Shown in pieces: positions 1-12,148 of a DNA stretch of 64,000 nucleotides (position 1 is the first letter of the stretch; each line of letters opens with the position of its first letter). Made by a program: the position numbers and the translations under genes. The notes under the pieces were generated by a model, which was not told the DNA's origin, made no database searches, and saw only the letters and a program-made list of their open reading frames with translations. The stretch is from Lithodes maja (lineage: Eukaryota > Arthropoda > Malacostraca > Decapoda > Lithodidae). The stretch lies in NCBI GenBank assembly GCA_037953745.1, contig JBAKBP010007595.1, forward strand, positions 34,367 through 98,366. The letters are read 5' to 3'.

Positions 1-301
1 CTCTCCACATCTTTCCCCGTAGAACTAGGGCAGCTGAGAGCGTCCATGAATTTACACTTTCTCCTCCACAATGCAGAACTTCTGCTTATCAGAATTCATT
101 TATCCCCAGAGCTACTACTCTTTGGAATTCACTTCCCTCGAATTGCTTTCCACAAACTTACAATCTACAAATGTTTAAATCCAGTTGTTACAAACATTTT
201 ATGAATGGAGGATGCCTTTAGGCACATGGACCTTTTTGTTTTATCTGTGTTTTTCCTTCCTCCGTTCATTGTCTCTTTAAAAAAAAAAAAAAAAAAAAAA
301 A
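1..301 (+). mobile_element. 3' end of a poly(A)-tailed non-LTR element (family A), cut by window edge
   Basis: Bases 1-280 are nearly identical to the reverse complement of 56866-57139, and both copies end in a long A run (281-301 here). An interspersed sequence ending in poly(A) suggests a LINE or SINE 3' end. The last about 45 bases before the A run recur at 2832-2880. A short open frame runs across it in both copies, but I cannot assign a clade. Confidence 0.6.
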
Positions 302-319
302 GTGTCCGACGCCTTCCCC

Positions 320-745
320 ACGCTGTCATGTTTTCATTTGTCGATCGCCGTGGTTGACTTCGTATCTATTTTGACGGCGATTTTTTTCTGTTATTTGCCC
401 CCTGCTGGCAATATATATGATGATGACAATTATGTCATGGGTGGGTGAGGGGGGGTGCTAAGCCTCCCCTCAACATTGTATCCATTGTATCCAAAGGCAG
501 TCAAAATAGACGGGTACAAGATGGCAACCATATGACGCCGTTCCGCGTAGTGTAAACAAGGCTGGCGGTACACCCGAACTCTACATTCTACCCGGGCTTT
601 GCCCCCCTCAGCCCCCGCCCCCCATGACATATTGTCATTATCATATATATTGCCAGCAGGGGGCAAATAACGAAAAAAATTGCCGTCAAAATAGACTCTA
701 ACTTAACCGCGGCGATCGACCTATGTAAACATGATGACCGTACGC
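320..745. repeat. Foldback (palindromic) MITE
   Basis: The left arm (about 325-440) is the inverted complement of the right arm (about 610-740). Both contain TTTGACGGC, TTTGCCCCCTGCTGGCAATATA and CGATCGCCG in mirrored order. The loop (about 440-600) has no coding potential. Outer ends are diverged, so exact termini and target duplication are unclear. Confidence 0.75.
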
Positions 746-852
746 CCGAACACTACATCCATCCCGCGCGTTTACCCCGATACTCCCATTGACATAACCA
801 TTGATGTAGAGGATGCGCTTCTATAGTAAATCTGCACCCATTGTTGTGTAGC

Positions 853-2840
853 TAGTATCAACAACTTTTGTTGTCACTGTTGTTGTTGTTGTTGTTCCCT
901 AAGCTGCCTGGCCGAACAGCCCCGAGTCCCTGAGGAAGGCCATGGCCACGATTGGGCTTTCCCACAGAGCTCTCATTGAGTGTAGATTGTGTTGTTGGCA
1001 TAAGTGGTTGTGTGAAATGCAGTCTTCTATGATGTGTTTAATGGTATGGGGTGCTGTGTTACATCCCGGGCAGGCATTGACAACGGAGTCATCCAGTCTC
1101 TTCTTATAGCTCAGGAGAGCTGGATGGTGTCCGCATCTCAGCCTGGCCAGGTGGACTCTGTCCTCGCGAGAAAGGGAGGATTCGGAAGGATGGATTTCGG
1201 GAGGTCGTGCATGCAGCTGCGTGATGTCTGTGAGTGAGTGGATGGATCGGTGAGAGATATGAGTATGGATGTGCTTCTGGAAGTTGGTTCGGGGTGGGCA
1301 GGGAGGGAGAGAGGACAATAATTGTGTGTGATACCGTGTGTTGGGTGTTGTTTTGATATTTCTTGGTGTCTGTGGGTGTGTTGCCATGTAGTTTAGTGGG
1401 TGGTCTTGGTTCGTGGAGGCTGCTGCCAGGAATTGAGTGCCTCTCATGTCCAGATGGTCTTTGACTTTGAGGATTTTGGTTTCTTGATGTAGGTGATCTG
1501 TGGGTGCAGTAGCTGTGCAGCCTGTAATGATCTTCAGGGCTTTGTTTTGAATAGTCTGTAAGGTCTTATGATGTGTTTCAGCTAGGTTAGAAGCCCAGGC
1601 TGGGCTTGCGTATTCCATCACTGATCTTATGTATTGTTTATATACTGTGGTGGTAGTTTCTTTGTTGTGTCCAAATTTTGTGTGAGCAAGTGACCTGAGG
1701 GCGTTAAGTCTGGGTGTCAGTTTCTTTTTAATGTTTGTGGTGTGCTGTTTGAATGTCATATGAGTATCATATGTTACTCCTAGGATTTTGGGTGTGTGTG
1801 TATGTGTTAGGGGTGTGTTGTTTATGGTGAGTAGAGGGATGTATTCGTGTTCTCCTGTCCAGCTTGTGAGCAGGGTTGCGGTGGATTTGGCTGGGGCTAG
1901 ATTAAGTCTGTTTGTAGTGCACCAGCCATGTAGTGTGTTGAGATAGGGTTGAAGGAGATCTGTTGCTCTTTTTGGGTCATGGTGTGTGCATGTGAGTGTT
2001 ATGGCATCTGCATAGGAGGCTAAGTTTATTTGGGGCGTATTGGGTGTAGTTATATCGTGCATGTACAGATTGAAGAGTGCGGGCGATAGGACGGATCCTT
2101 GTGGGACTCCGTTTGGAAAGTTTCTGATTTTAGATGACTGACCGGCAAAAGATACGTGTGCACATCTGCCTGCTAGGAAGTTGGCCAGCCACCTTTATGT
2201 GTTGTTGTGCATGTTTGTGTTGTAGATTTTGTTTGTTAGGTTGTGGCGGGGGATGGCATCGAAGGCTTTACTAATGTCGAGTGTGGCTAATAGTGATCTG
2301 TGTGGTGGTCTAGCTGAGTTGATGCCGTCAAAAGCTCTTTGTGTAAGGTCTGTGAGAAGAGTGTTTGTGGAGTGCAATGGCCTAAAGCCATGTTGTGTTG
2401 GAGCTAGGGGTAGGTCAGGTGTAATTAGTTGTAATACTAGGCGTTCCATGACTTTGGAGGGGGAGCAAAGGAGTGTGATGGGGCGGTGCGAGGAGGGTAG
2501 CGTGGGGTCTTTGTTGGGTTTGGGGAATGTGATGATGATACCATGCTTCCAAATGTCTGGTATTGTGTTGTGTGAATAGCTGTAGTTTGATATGTTAGTG
2601 AGTGCTTGTATGCCTTGTGGTCCCAGGTGTCTGAGGTGTATGTTGCTTATGTTGTCTAGGCCACAGGCGGGTGAGTGCTTGAGATTGTTAATGATATGCT
2701 TTGTCTGGTGATTGGTGAAGGGTGTATAGTCAGGGTCTGTGGGGAATTGTCTCTTACGTCGGATGACACGTCGGTCGTCTTTGTGAGGTTTTAGGTGGCT
2801 GACATGTGAGAAGTGATTGGTGAGAGTGTTTGTTTCCTTT
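853..2840 (-). mobile_element. Decayed Jockey-like LINE, reverse transcriptase part (family E)
   Basis: Read on the minus strand this is the 3' part of a LINE ORF2. Before 2449 come weakly preserved RT blocks. 2449-2195 has the HGFR block and a LDISKAFD palm motif, followed by a stop. In 2062-899 the catalytic box reads ASYADAIT, so one of the two YADD aspartates is lost. After the RT comes a long C-terminal part with a Cys/His motif (CPGC...H...C), ending GLFGQAA. The 3' tail is an (AAC)n repeat (rc of about 875-897), not poly(A). The stop and the YADA box make it non-functional. Its last about 40 bp recur at the end of the retroelement at 46415-46919. It is 5' truncated or diverged near 2840. 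Confidence 0.8.
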
Positions 2841-2899
2841 TTGTTTTATCTGTGTTTTTCCTTCCTCCGTTCATTGTCTCTTAAAAAAAAAAAAAAAAA
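2832..2899 (+). repeat. Fragment of family A 3' end with poly(A)
   Basis: This repeats the last about 45 bases plus A run of the element at 1-301 (TTTTTGTTTTATCTGTGTTT and onward). It abuts the truncated 5' edge of the minus-strand LINE. Confidence 0.6.
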
Positions 2900-3431
2900 T
2901 AAGCAGTCTCAATGAAGACATGGAGTCTTATATTGTAGTCTATTGTTGAATTTATGACTTAAGACTATAAGAAAACAATGACCAGAATATGCAAAGGGAG
3001 CAACTGGTGCTATACCTTAACATGTTATCATTCCTACACTATTCGTCCAACCTTTTTTATGATGGCCAACAGTGAATAATAAGAGGACTTAGCGTTCAGT
3101 GTGGTAGAGAAGAGGTCGTTGTTGAAGGAAGCAGGTAGAGATTGCTTGGTAAATATGGAGGTATGTACACAGGATGGTATTCTGGTTAGAATGGCGTTGG
3201 TCCGAACAGGGTTTCAGCCCACAATGCCTCAGAAACGGTGCCAGCCCAGTCTCGGTCCCTGTTACTTAATTGATGATACTATGAATGTTAGTACTGAATA
3301 ATACTAAATATTTAACCTACAAAACTATAAATCCTTTATTGAATACATAAACATTGTACATTCAGCATTAACCCCTTTTTTATTCTTAGTAGACAAATTT
3401 AAGTTAAGCCTTCTCTCGTGGAGATTACTAT
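2900..3431. other. No recognisable gene
   Basis: AT-rich unique-looking sequence. A 66-codon open frame at 3101-3301 has no features that make it credible. Confidence 0.5.
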
Positions 3432-5605
3432 GTCACGATACACTATGTGGAATGATTTTCCATGGCTGGGGACCCTTAGAGAGTGCTGAACGCATTACCG
3501 AGGTAATTCTCTTGAGCATGGAGGCATACATTCCATTTTCTTTCTCTAAGACTAATGAAATTTTTTTTGGTTTACTGACGCTTGTTCTACTGCTGTCCAC
3601 AATAAGGAGGAAGCATTTAAACGGTACCGAGGCCTTCAAACTCAAGAATCTCATTCTTCATACGTTTCTGCATGGAATCAAGTCAAATCTGTCTTTCGAC
3701 TAACCAAACACTCCTTCACCAATAATAAATGCACTGAACTATACAACTCTAGGTTTTCCCAAGCTTTCTGGCATCTAGCCAAAAACCTATTCAACAATTT
3801 TTCTTCCTTGTCTTTCCCTCCCCCTTTTCCACTCTAACGGCACTACTGTCACTTCTTCCTATGACAAAGCTAAGCTCTTTACCCAAAGTTTCGCTACAAA
3901 CTCCACCTTGGATGATTCTGGTGCTATTCCTCCCTCTCCACCCTTCTCTCACTTACTCATGTAAAATATCCTAATCTGAATGAATATAAACACCATATGA
4001 GGAGGAGCACTATATTGACAACGTTTTGCAGATAGCTTCTTCAGGTCACTATCAGACGCTTATGTCCGTGGACGCCTTAAGTATCCTGTCATGACAAATA
4101 CTTATGGCGTCCAAGGACCTAGCGTCCGCTAGTGACCTGAAGAAGCTATCTGCGAGACGTTGTCAATAAAATGCTCCTCCTCATATGATGTTTATATTCA
4201 TTCTGTCAATTTTTCTAAGTTATTTCAATATCCTAGTCTCTTCTAAAGATGTACTTTCTACTCTCTCTGAGCTAATTACTAAGAAGGCATATGGTTCGGT
4301 TTGTACTCGTCATGTTGTACTTAAAAACTGAGCTTCCGTGCTGATTCCCTGCCTAGGCAAACTCTTCTCTCTCTGTCTCTCCTCTAATATCTTCCCTTCT
4401 TGCTGGAAGTTTGCTCTCATTCAACCTGTCCCAAAGAAGGGTGACCAGTCTCAACTCTCCAACTGTTGTCCAATTACTCTTATTTCTTGTATCTGCAAAG
4501 TTTTTAAAACTATTCTTACTTCAAAATTTCTGAAGCATCTCTCTTCCCATAATCTACTCTCAGATTGCCAGTATGGATTCCTTCGGGGTCGCTCTCCTGG
4601 TGATCTTCTTCCTATCTTACTAACTCTTGGTCATCCTCCTTTCAGGACTTTGTTGAGACCTTTTCTATTGCGCTAGACATATCGAAGGCCTTTGATAGTC
4701 TGGCACAAATCTCTAATGTCTAAACAACCCTCCTTCGATTTCTATCCCTCTATCTGTGCCTTTATCTATAATTTCCTTCGTGGCCATTCCATAGCTGTGG
4801 TTATGGATTGCCATCATTCACATCCTCAACCAATCAACTCTGGTGTTCCTCAGGGTTCTGTCCTACCTCCAATTATCTGTCTAATATTCATTAATGATCT
4901 CAACTGTACCTCCAGTCCTATCCATTACTATGCTGATGACTCTACCTTACACTATTCAACTAGTTTTTCAGAACCCCCCAACAAGCAATCACTCAAAAAT
5001 TAATGTGATGATGCCATAGAACACTTATCTTCTGACCTATTAACGATTTCCATTAGTATTCTCAGTGTCTCCCTTTCTTCTGATCTCACTTGGAAAGACC
5101 ATCTCTTACTAAAACAGCTTCACAGAAGCTGGGTGTACTCAAACGCCTCTGGGGGTTCTTTACCCCTGCACAGCTTCTTGCTCTGTACAGGGGCACAGTG
5201 CGTCAATGTATTGAGTATTGTTCGCATGTGTGGCTAGGATCCTCTCATACAAAAATCAGTGTTCCTCAGAGCTCTCTCAGTGTATACCACCTCCTCTACG
5301 TAGATTATATAGCACCCATCTTGCAACACAATCCCACCCCTACTCTGTGCAACGTTCCAACCCAAGAGTGAAACGATATTCCCAATCCTTATTCTATTCA
5401 ACAGCTGAGGTCTGGAACTCTTTCCTTGAATCCATCTTTCTCTCATCCTATGACTTAAATTGCTCCATGTGTCCAGGCATTTTGGCTCGAACATTCCTTG
5501 ATAATGGCCCTATCACTCTTTCAATTCTGGATGAGGCACTCGTCACAGGCAGTTCAGCCTTTTGTCTCCCTCATCCACATAGAAAAAATAAATATATATG
5601 ATAAC
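3432..5605 (+). mobile_element. LINE family B, decayed plus-strand copy (RT and C-terminal part)
   Basis: Fragments in several frames match in order the minus-strand copy at 6660-9045: the linker after the endonuclease (3452-3703), RT blocks with LIQPVPKKGDQSQLSN and YGFLRGRS (4338-4676), the GVPQGSVLPP and YYADDSTLHY boxes (4692-5003), then the C-terminal LYRGTVRQCIEYCSH and NPRVKRYSQ segments (5090-5601). It ends in an A-rich tail near 5585-5605. Frameshifts separate the pieces and a foldback MITE interrupts it at 3978-4202, so it is dead. Other 3' copies lie at 31865-32170 and 38775-39118. The clade (Jockey superfamily or CR1-like) is inference. Confidence 0.8.
3978..4202. repeat. Foldback MITE inserted in LINE B
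   Basis: The arms AATGAATATAAACACCATAT...GAGGAGGAGCA and its complement at 4150-4202 form a long palindrome. The inner arms contain GCTTCTTCAGGTCAC and GTGACCTGAAGAAGC. It sits between LINE linker and RT segments. A related piece occurs at 60440-60542. Confidence 0.8.
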
Positions 5606-5689
5606 ATTGGACTATCTCTGGTCACTGTTGATCAGATCTGAGATGAAAGGTTGAGCCTCTAGAGTATAGACAGCCCCTTCACATTCCTA

Positions 5690-6300
5690 CCTGGTAGTTG
5701 GCACGAAGAACATGCATAAAGTGGCACTCTTTGAATAGTGGGAGCTGACTAGATTCCATAATTCGTCTGATGCAGACGAGCTGATAGCATACTTACTCAC
5801 CTGGCAAGTTACATAAGTATGGCAGGTGGCTTCCTGAACCTTCTTGAGTAGCTCTGACGATGCATCCCAATAGAAGCCAAATTGGATACAGGTTTCCTGA
5901 TAGGCAGTTTCCTTCCAAAGATCTTTCAGGGAATGGAGTGTTCCCTACCCAGCAAATGCACTCCCTGAATCTCAGTCTGTAATGGTGTGGAGACAAATCA
6001 AACTGATACAAATCCTTTTGGCAAGGATACCTCATAGTTCCTGATGTCTACAATTCTTGTGCGTTTCTGTGTACCATGCTTCACGTAAAAAGGGCATGGA
6101 ACAGTTTCATGAATGCCGAAACAATGGACCATCACAATACTGTCTTCAGTTGTGATAATTATAGCTCTGGAGTCAAACTTTGCAGCATGCATATCTTGTT
6201 GGAGTTTCGTATCTGCTGCTTCTGGTATAAATAATAACTTGTAGCATTCATTGCCGCAATTGATTATAGAGTTGCTTGCCATGCAGTTTCATCCTTTGAC
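5690..6300 (-). pseudogene. Decayed copy of a multi-copy eukaryotic gene family (PIN-like, possibly TE-borne)
   Basis: The minus-strand frames, read in order, give EAADTKLQQDMHAAKFDSRA, then a strand-like RAIIITTEDSIVMVHCF, then HGTQKRTRIVDIRNYEVSL (6282-5998). Further down is CHFMHVLRANYQ (about 5735-5700) in another frame. This order resembles an uncharacterised family, common as repeated copies in invertebrates, with EADTxM, SxDTDVxVL, RTRxIDI and FMHVLRANYQ motifs. Several frameshifts are needed, so it is a relic. The assignment is from memory of the family, with no search done. Confidence 0.45.
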
Positions 6301-6659
6301 TCGGTTGCTTGCATTTGTCAACCATAAATGCTGGTCTTGCTGTCGAAACTGCACAACCATGTCTATTAGTTCATGGTAAACATCAAATACAGCATAATTG
6401 ATCCTTTGGCTATGCATATTCTCATTGACGACCAAGTGCAAGATTGATTTTGTAAGCTGTGCAAAAGCTTTGTTGTACCAAGCTCATTCCCTTATTTATG
6501 GTGATGTATAGCTTTATTGTGTCTTAAACTGAGTCCATGTTGTTCTCAAGTTTAATTACTATCACATCCATATTAGTCTTTCCCAAGGATCCATCGATAT
6601 TTGCAAGTGACCATGGTATAGGCTACTCGTATGAAGTTTTCTGCCCTGTGCAACAAGAA
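6301..6659. other. No gene seen
   Basis: AT-rich spacer between the decayed gene fragment and the 3' end of the minus-strand LINE B copy. Confidence 0.4.
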
Positions 6660-9045
6660 TTATCTGAATTGTTTATAATCTGCCTTCAGGACCACATCTT
6701 GTACTTTTTCATGTGAACAATACTCAATACAAGGACGCACTGTGCCCCTGTACAGAGCAAGAAGCTGTGCAGGGGTAAAGAACCCCTTGAGGTGGTTCAG
6801 CACACCCTGCTTCTGGGAGGCTGCCTTAGCAAGACTGGTAATATGGTCCTTCCAAGTAAGAGCAGAAGAAAAAGAGACACCGAGAATATTGGGAGAAGAT
6901 AAAGGATTTATTTTTGTATTGTTGAAGCGTAAGGGATAGTCCTCTGGGAGTTCTGAACGGGTAGTAAGATGAAGAAATTGGGTTTTGGAAGCATTACAGG
7001 CAAAAAGGTTTTCTCTGCCCCAATTGGAAATAGTAGTTAGATCAGAAGATAAGTGTTGCATGGCTTCATTACCTTTGTTTTTGAGGGATTGCTGGCTGGG
7101 GCGTTCAGGAAAAGAAAACTAATTGAGTAGTGTAAGGTAGAGTCGCCTGCGTATGAATGGATGGGACTGGAGGTACAGTTGAAAAGACCATTTATGAAAA
7201 TTAGAAAGAGAATGGGAGACAGGACAGAGCCCTGAGGAACACCAGAGTTGATAGGATGAGGAAGTGAGCGATGGGCGTCCTAAACCGCAGCTATGGAACG
7301 GCCGGAAAGGAAATTAGAGACAAAGGCACAGATGGAGGGATAGAAACCGAAGGAGGTTAGTTTAGAAATAAAAAAATTGTGCCAGACTCTATCGAAGGCT
7401 TTCGATATGTCTAGTGCAATAGAAAAGGTCTCACAGAAGTCCCCAAAGGAGGATGACCAAGAGTTAGTATGATATGAAAGAAGATCGCCAGTAGAGCGAC
7501 CTTTAAGGAAGACATACTGGCGATCTGAGAGTAGATTATGAGAAGAAAAATGCTTAAGAAATTTGGAAGCAAGAATAGTTTTAAAAACTTTAGAGAGACA
7601 AGAGATGAGAGCAATTGGACGATAGTTGGAAGGTTGAAAATGGTCACCCTTCTTTGGGACAGGTTGAATGAGAGAAAACTTCCAGCAAGAAGGGAAGGCG
7701 TTAAAGGAGAGACAGAGATGAAAAAGTTTGCCTAGGCAAGGAGTCAACACGGAAGCACAGGTTTTTAGTACAAGTGGAACACCATCCGGACCGTACGCCT
7801 TTTTAGTATTAAGCCCAGAGAGGGTAGAAAATCCATCTTAAGAAGATATTAGGATATTAGGCATAAGTAGGAGAGAGGGAGGAATAGCACCGGAATCATC
7901 CAAGGTGGAGTTTCTAGCAACGTTTGAGTGAAGAATTCAGCTTTGTCAGAGGAAGAAGTGATGGTTGTGCCATCGGAATGGAAAAGGAGAGGGAAAGATG
8001 AGGAAGAAAAATTGTTGGAGAGGTTTTGGCTAGATGCCAGAAAGCTTGGGAAGAGCTAAAGTTGGATAGTTCAGTGCATTTATTACTGATGAAAGAGTGT
8101 TTGGCAAGTCGAAGAACAGATTTAGCTTGATTCTGGGCAGAAACACAGGAAGAATGAGATTCTTGAGTTTTAAGACGTCGGTACCGTTTGAATGCTTCTT
8201 CCTTGTTGCGGACAGCAGTAGAACAAGCGGGAGTATACCTAGATTTGTTTGCATTAGACTGAGAAAGAAAATGGAATGTATGCTTCCATGCCTGAGAGGA
8301 TTACATCAGTAATGTGTTCAGCACTCTCCGAGGGTCCCCGGCCACGGAAGCAAAAGTCATTCCATGGGAAATCAAAGAAGTACTGCCAGAAAGCCTCCCA
8401 GTTGGCAGCGCCAAAATGCCACAAGCGCCGCTGGTTGGGAGGATCGGGAGGCCGTACTGAAGAGATAGGACAGGTGACAGATATTAGTTTATGGTCGGAG
8501 GAGCCCAAAGGAGAGAAAAGATTTACAATATAAGCAGAAGGGTTAGAGGTTAGAAATAAGTAAAAAAATGTTGGGCCGATCTCTGAAGTGATCCGGGATA
8601 TGGGTGGGTTGCTGGACTAACTGCTCTAGGTCGTTTAAGATAAAACAGATGTAGGCTTGTTCACCAGGTTGGTCAGTTGAAACAGAGGAGAGTCATTGGT
8701 GGTGATGAACATTGAAATCTCCTAAGACGGAGATTTCTGCGAAAGGAGAGATGGATAGAATGTGTTCCACTTTAGAAGTTAGATAGTCAAAGAATTTTGG
8801 ATAGTCAGTAGAATTAGGGGAGAGACAAACTGCGCAGAAATATTTAGTTTGAGTGACAAGAAAGCTTTAGCCAGAGAGTTGAGAATTCAGAAGAATCTAA
8901 GTTGGGAAGACGAGAGAAAGCAAGATTGTTGCGTACATAGACGCAACATCCACCTTTGGCTAGAAACTGAGCATAGAGATAGTAGGAGGATACAGAGAAG
9001 GGTTTGCTGTCAGTAGTCCCAGACAACTGTGTCTCGGTTTACAAC
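6660..9045 (-). mobile_element. LINE family B, minus-strand copy (endonuclease to RT)
   Basis: 5' to 3' on the minus strand: endonuclease start with KGGCCVYVRNNLAFSRLP (9026-8844), end of the endonuclease and linker (8508-8030), RT blocks LIQPVPKKGDHFQPSNYRP and FSIALDISKAFDRVWHN (7750-7280), and the thumb/C-terminal region with FNNTKINPLSSPNILGVSFS and LYRGTVRPCIEYCSH (7061-6660). Frames are broken between blocks, so it cannot encode one protein. It is better preserved than the 3432-5605 copy and converges tail-to-tail with it. Truncated at about 6660 just after EYCSH. Confidence 0.85.
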
Positions 9046-9480
9046 ATCTGCTTAAGCATCAATAATATTCATATTCGGCCTTATTTACACTTAAAATATC
9101 ACCTGTACTTCTCTCGGATTCCATTTCATCTTTAAAACTGAATATTGTAATTAACCTCTTGCCATTCACTTCTCTTTTTATGTTATTATACAGTAAATAC
9201 ATTTAGAGTGCCTGCATTAATCAACATATACTGTATACCCTTGCATTCAATACTTATCATAAAATGACATAGTCTGTATGTAATTGTAATCACTATTTCT
9301 ACTTATGTTAAGTAAACCTTATACACCGAAGCCCATGTATTAATTTGTTCTAATCTTAGTCTCCTAGCTTATATAATGACTACACGCTCATACCGATAAG
9401 CTTACACAGCCAAGAACAATTAGAGTTTGGTCGGTATCTTAAAACATAATACTGTACTGTATATATGTATATATACTATA
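9046..9480. other. No gene seen
   Basis: AT-rich sequence upstream of the protease exon and microsatellite. Probably protease intron. Confidence 0.4.
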
Positions 9481-9489
9481 TTATACACT

Positions 9490-9491
9490 AA

Positions 9492-9555
<64 letters not shown>

Positions 9556-9583
9556 AGAGAGAGAGAGAGAGAGAGAGAGAGTG
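9490..9583. repeat. (TA)n followed by (GA)n microsatellite
   Basis: About 30 TA units run directly into about 15 GA units. Confidence 0.95.
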
Positions 9584-9723
9584 AGGTCTATTTTAAGAAT
9601 TATGAAACCGCACACAAAGAGTAATTTAAAGGATGGCCATGGAGGAACCATGAACATGATAATGATGTAATTATAATTATAATGCTATTAAGGCATTGAC
9701 TTCTACTATTGCTGGACCAACAG

Positions 9724-9781
9724 CTTGTGGAAAGGTGAACCGCGGCTCAAGAATCGTGGGTGGACTACAAACGGAGGTTAA
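9724..9781 (+). pseudogene. Trypsin-like serine protease, exon part 1 (interrupted by Harbinger)
   Basis: After a possible acceptor CAACAG the frame reads CGKVNRGSRIVGGLQTEVN. This is the cysteine of the propeptide, the R|IVGG activation-cleavage site and the mature N-terminus of an S1 (trypsin/chymotrypsin family) protease. The codon for Asn is cut after AA at 9781, where the transposon begins. Its other half continues at 15165. Decapod trypsin-like enzymes with this layout are secreted digestive or haemolymph proteases. The exact start of this exon is uncertain: an earlier acceptor near 9691 (TTAAG) is possible. In this assembled allele the exon cannot be translated through. Confidence 0.85.
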
Positions 9782-10268
9782 TGCTGGGGTCACACATTCA
9801 CGTATATCGCTCCCGTATGCTCCCGTCAGGCGTGATCGCCAATTTTGTGTAATGACGGGCGTAGTCCGGCCGTGTACGCCCGTATAGAGGAAGACTATTG
9901 CACTACCCGACATACGTACCGTAACGGGGCCAGTGTTACGTCAGACGTAATGTAGTCGTATGGAGCTACGTACGTGCTTGCGACTTGCGTAAGCATGTCC
10001 CCGTTAGTCCGCCTGGGCTGCCCGATTTGCGGAACACAGGCCACGCCCATGGCCACGCCCCCACAATACCTACGTAGCTGAGGTCGTACGTCTTGTGAGT
10101 TTGTAGGCATTACGTGGACCGTGTCCGGACAATCGTAGGCACACCCCGTCTGTCCAAACACATACAAAGACAGTCTTTGTCAACCACGTATGTCTTGGTT
10201 GGAATCTGGGAACTAGAAAAGGGCATGGCTGGCCACAACGTTCCCATTCCCACTCCTGACTCGGCACC

Positions 10269-11621
10269 ATGAAGAACATCACGGAATACATCCTGGAGGA
10301 GTTCAAGATGGTGAACTCCCTAATCAAACCGGAGAACAGGCATAACACCCGGCTCATGCAATGGATCATTTCCTACATAGAAATGTTGGAACTGCTTGCA
10401 ATAGCAAACAACATCCATTAAGAAGAAGAAGAGAAGAAGAATGAAAGGAGCAAGAGGACAGTGTGGGTGTGGCCATATCTACAACGAAGGCCTGAACATG
10501 GCCATTATGAGAAGCTGATGAAAGAGTTGGCCACCTAATGTCCACAACTCTACATAAACTTCACCCGGGTAGACAAACAACTATTTGATGAGATAGTTGA
10601 ACGTGTCACACCTCTCATTCAGAGGAAACCTACATTCTGGCGTAACCCCATTCCTCCTGGTCTGCGGGTGGCCATCACCCTACGTTTCCTCGTTACGGGT
10701 GATTCCTATAAGAGCCTGCAATACAACTTTCGTGTTGCCCACAACACCATCAGCCAAATTGTTCCCGACACCTGCCAGGCCATCATTTCTGTCTACGGAG
10801 ATCAGGAGATCAAGACGCCACAATCGCCTGCTGCATGGAAGGAGGTTGCCAGCGGCTATGAGGAACGACGGAATCTGCCGCATTGTGTAGGAGCCATTGA
10901 TGGCAAACACATACGGATCCGAAACCCAAACTTTGGTGGCACATATTACTTCAACTACAAGAAGTTTTTTTCCATTGTCCTGATGGCAATTGTTGACTCC
11001 AACTACAAGTTCATATACGTCGACGTTGGTGCCATAGGGTCAGAGTCTGATGGTGGTGGCTTTGCACACACCAGTCTGTGTAACTTGCTTGAAAAACAGG
11101 ACGCAAATCTGCCAACCGCCGAGATCATCTCTACCGATCCCACTGGACCACCCACTGAATACTTCTTAGTAGGTGATGATGCATTCCCTCTACGCGCCTA
11201 CATGATGAAGCCCTACCCCCTACGATCCCTCACGAAGCAGGAACGAATCTACAACTACAGAATCAGCAGGGCCCGCCGGACGGTAGAGAACGCCTTTGGC
11301 ATTCTTGCCAACCGCTTCCGTGTTTTCCACACTGCAATATCTCTAAAACCTGAACGTGTAGAGGTTGTTGTGTTGGCCTCATGCATTCTGCACAACATAC
11401 TACGAGGCCGATGCCCACCACAATCAGAGGTAGATCAAGAGGACCCACACACCCACCAACTCATACCTGGCGCCTGGAGGACTGACCCACCTGTAGGAAA
11501 CAACATCCCACCCGTGACCCGCAACACTGCAACCCTGCTTGCCTTGGCTCAACGCAACTACCTCAAGACCTACTTTAATTCCCCTCAAGGATCTGTGGCT
11601 TGGCAGGATGACCGGATTTAG
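10269..11621 (+). pseudogene. PIF/Harbinger DDE transposase (HARBI1-like), two N-terminal nonsense codons
   Basis: The nuclease domain is open from after 10538 to TAG at 11621. It shows the family motifs: HCVGAIDGKHIRI (first Asp), VGDDAFPLRAYMMKPY (second Asp), ISRARRTVENAFGILANRFR (catalytic Glu) and ASCILHNILR near the end. Upstream in the same frame are an ATG at 10269 and a RTVWVWPYLQRRP segment typical of the HARBI1 N-terminal region. These are separated by TAA at 10419-10421 and TAA at 10536-10538. The catalytic core therefore looks intact but the full-length protein is interrupted, unless the stops are spliced out or allelic. The partner MADF protein is encoded on the opposite strand downstream. 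Function by family: excision and integration of the element at TWA targets. Confidence 0.9.
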
Positions 11622-11639
11622 GTGAGTTACATTTATTTT

Positions 11640-12072
11640 TAAATACATCGATGCTTTGCTAGTTTGCTTTGTATTGTAATTGTATCTTTGAAAGTGCATT
11701 TTCTCTAATGTTTAGGTTCTTCCTATGTAGTTTAAATTATATGTTTACTTAAATTGTACTATGCTTATTTAATTTTACATCTTTGACTTTCGAATTGCAT
11801 TCAATTTTGCTATGTTTTCCATGTTACCTTTGTTTTGTACTTTATGTCTAACAGTTATATTTAATGTAAGTTGTCCATCAAGGATTGTCAAAATTAGTAT
11901 TAACCATATTATCATTATTGCGTTTAAATGAATTATTTATTGTGTATGCTCATTACTTTCATTATAAAAAAAAAAAATCATCTTATTAATCAACAATTAT
12001 GATAAAATATTGGAAATAGAAACACACACGTCATTACACAAATACATATATTTTTTAAAAATACACATTAAG

Positions 12073-12143
<71 letters not shown>

Positions 12144-12148
12144 GGGTA
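11640..12148. other. Intergenic spacer between the two Harbinger genes, with (TA)n at 12074-12140
   Basis: AT-rich region between the 3' ends of the converging genes. About 33 TA units lie just outside the stop of the minus-strand gene. Confidence 0.7.
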
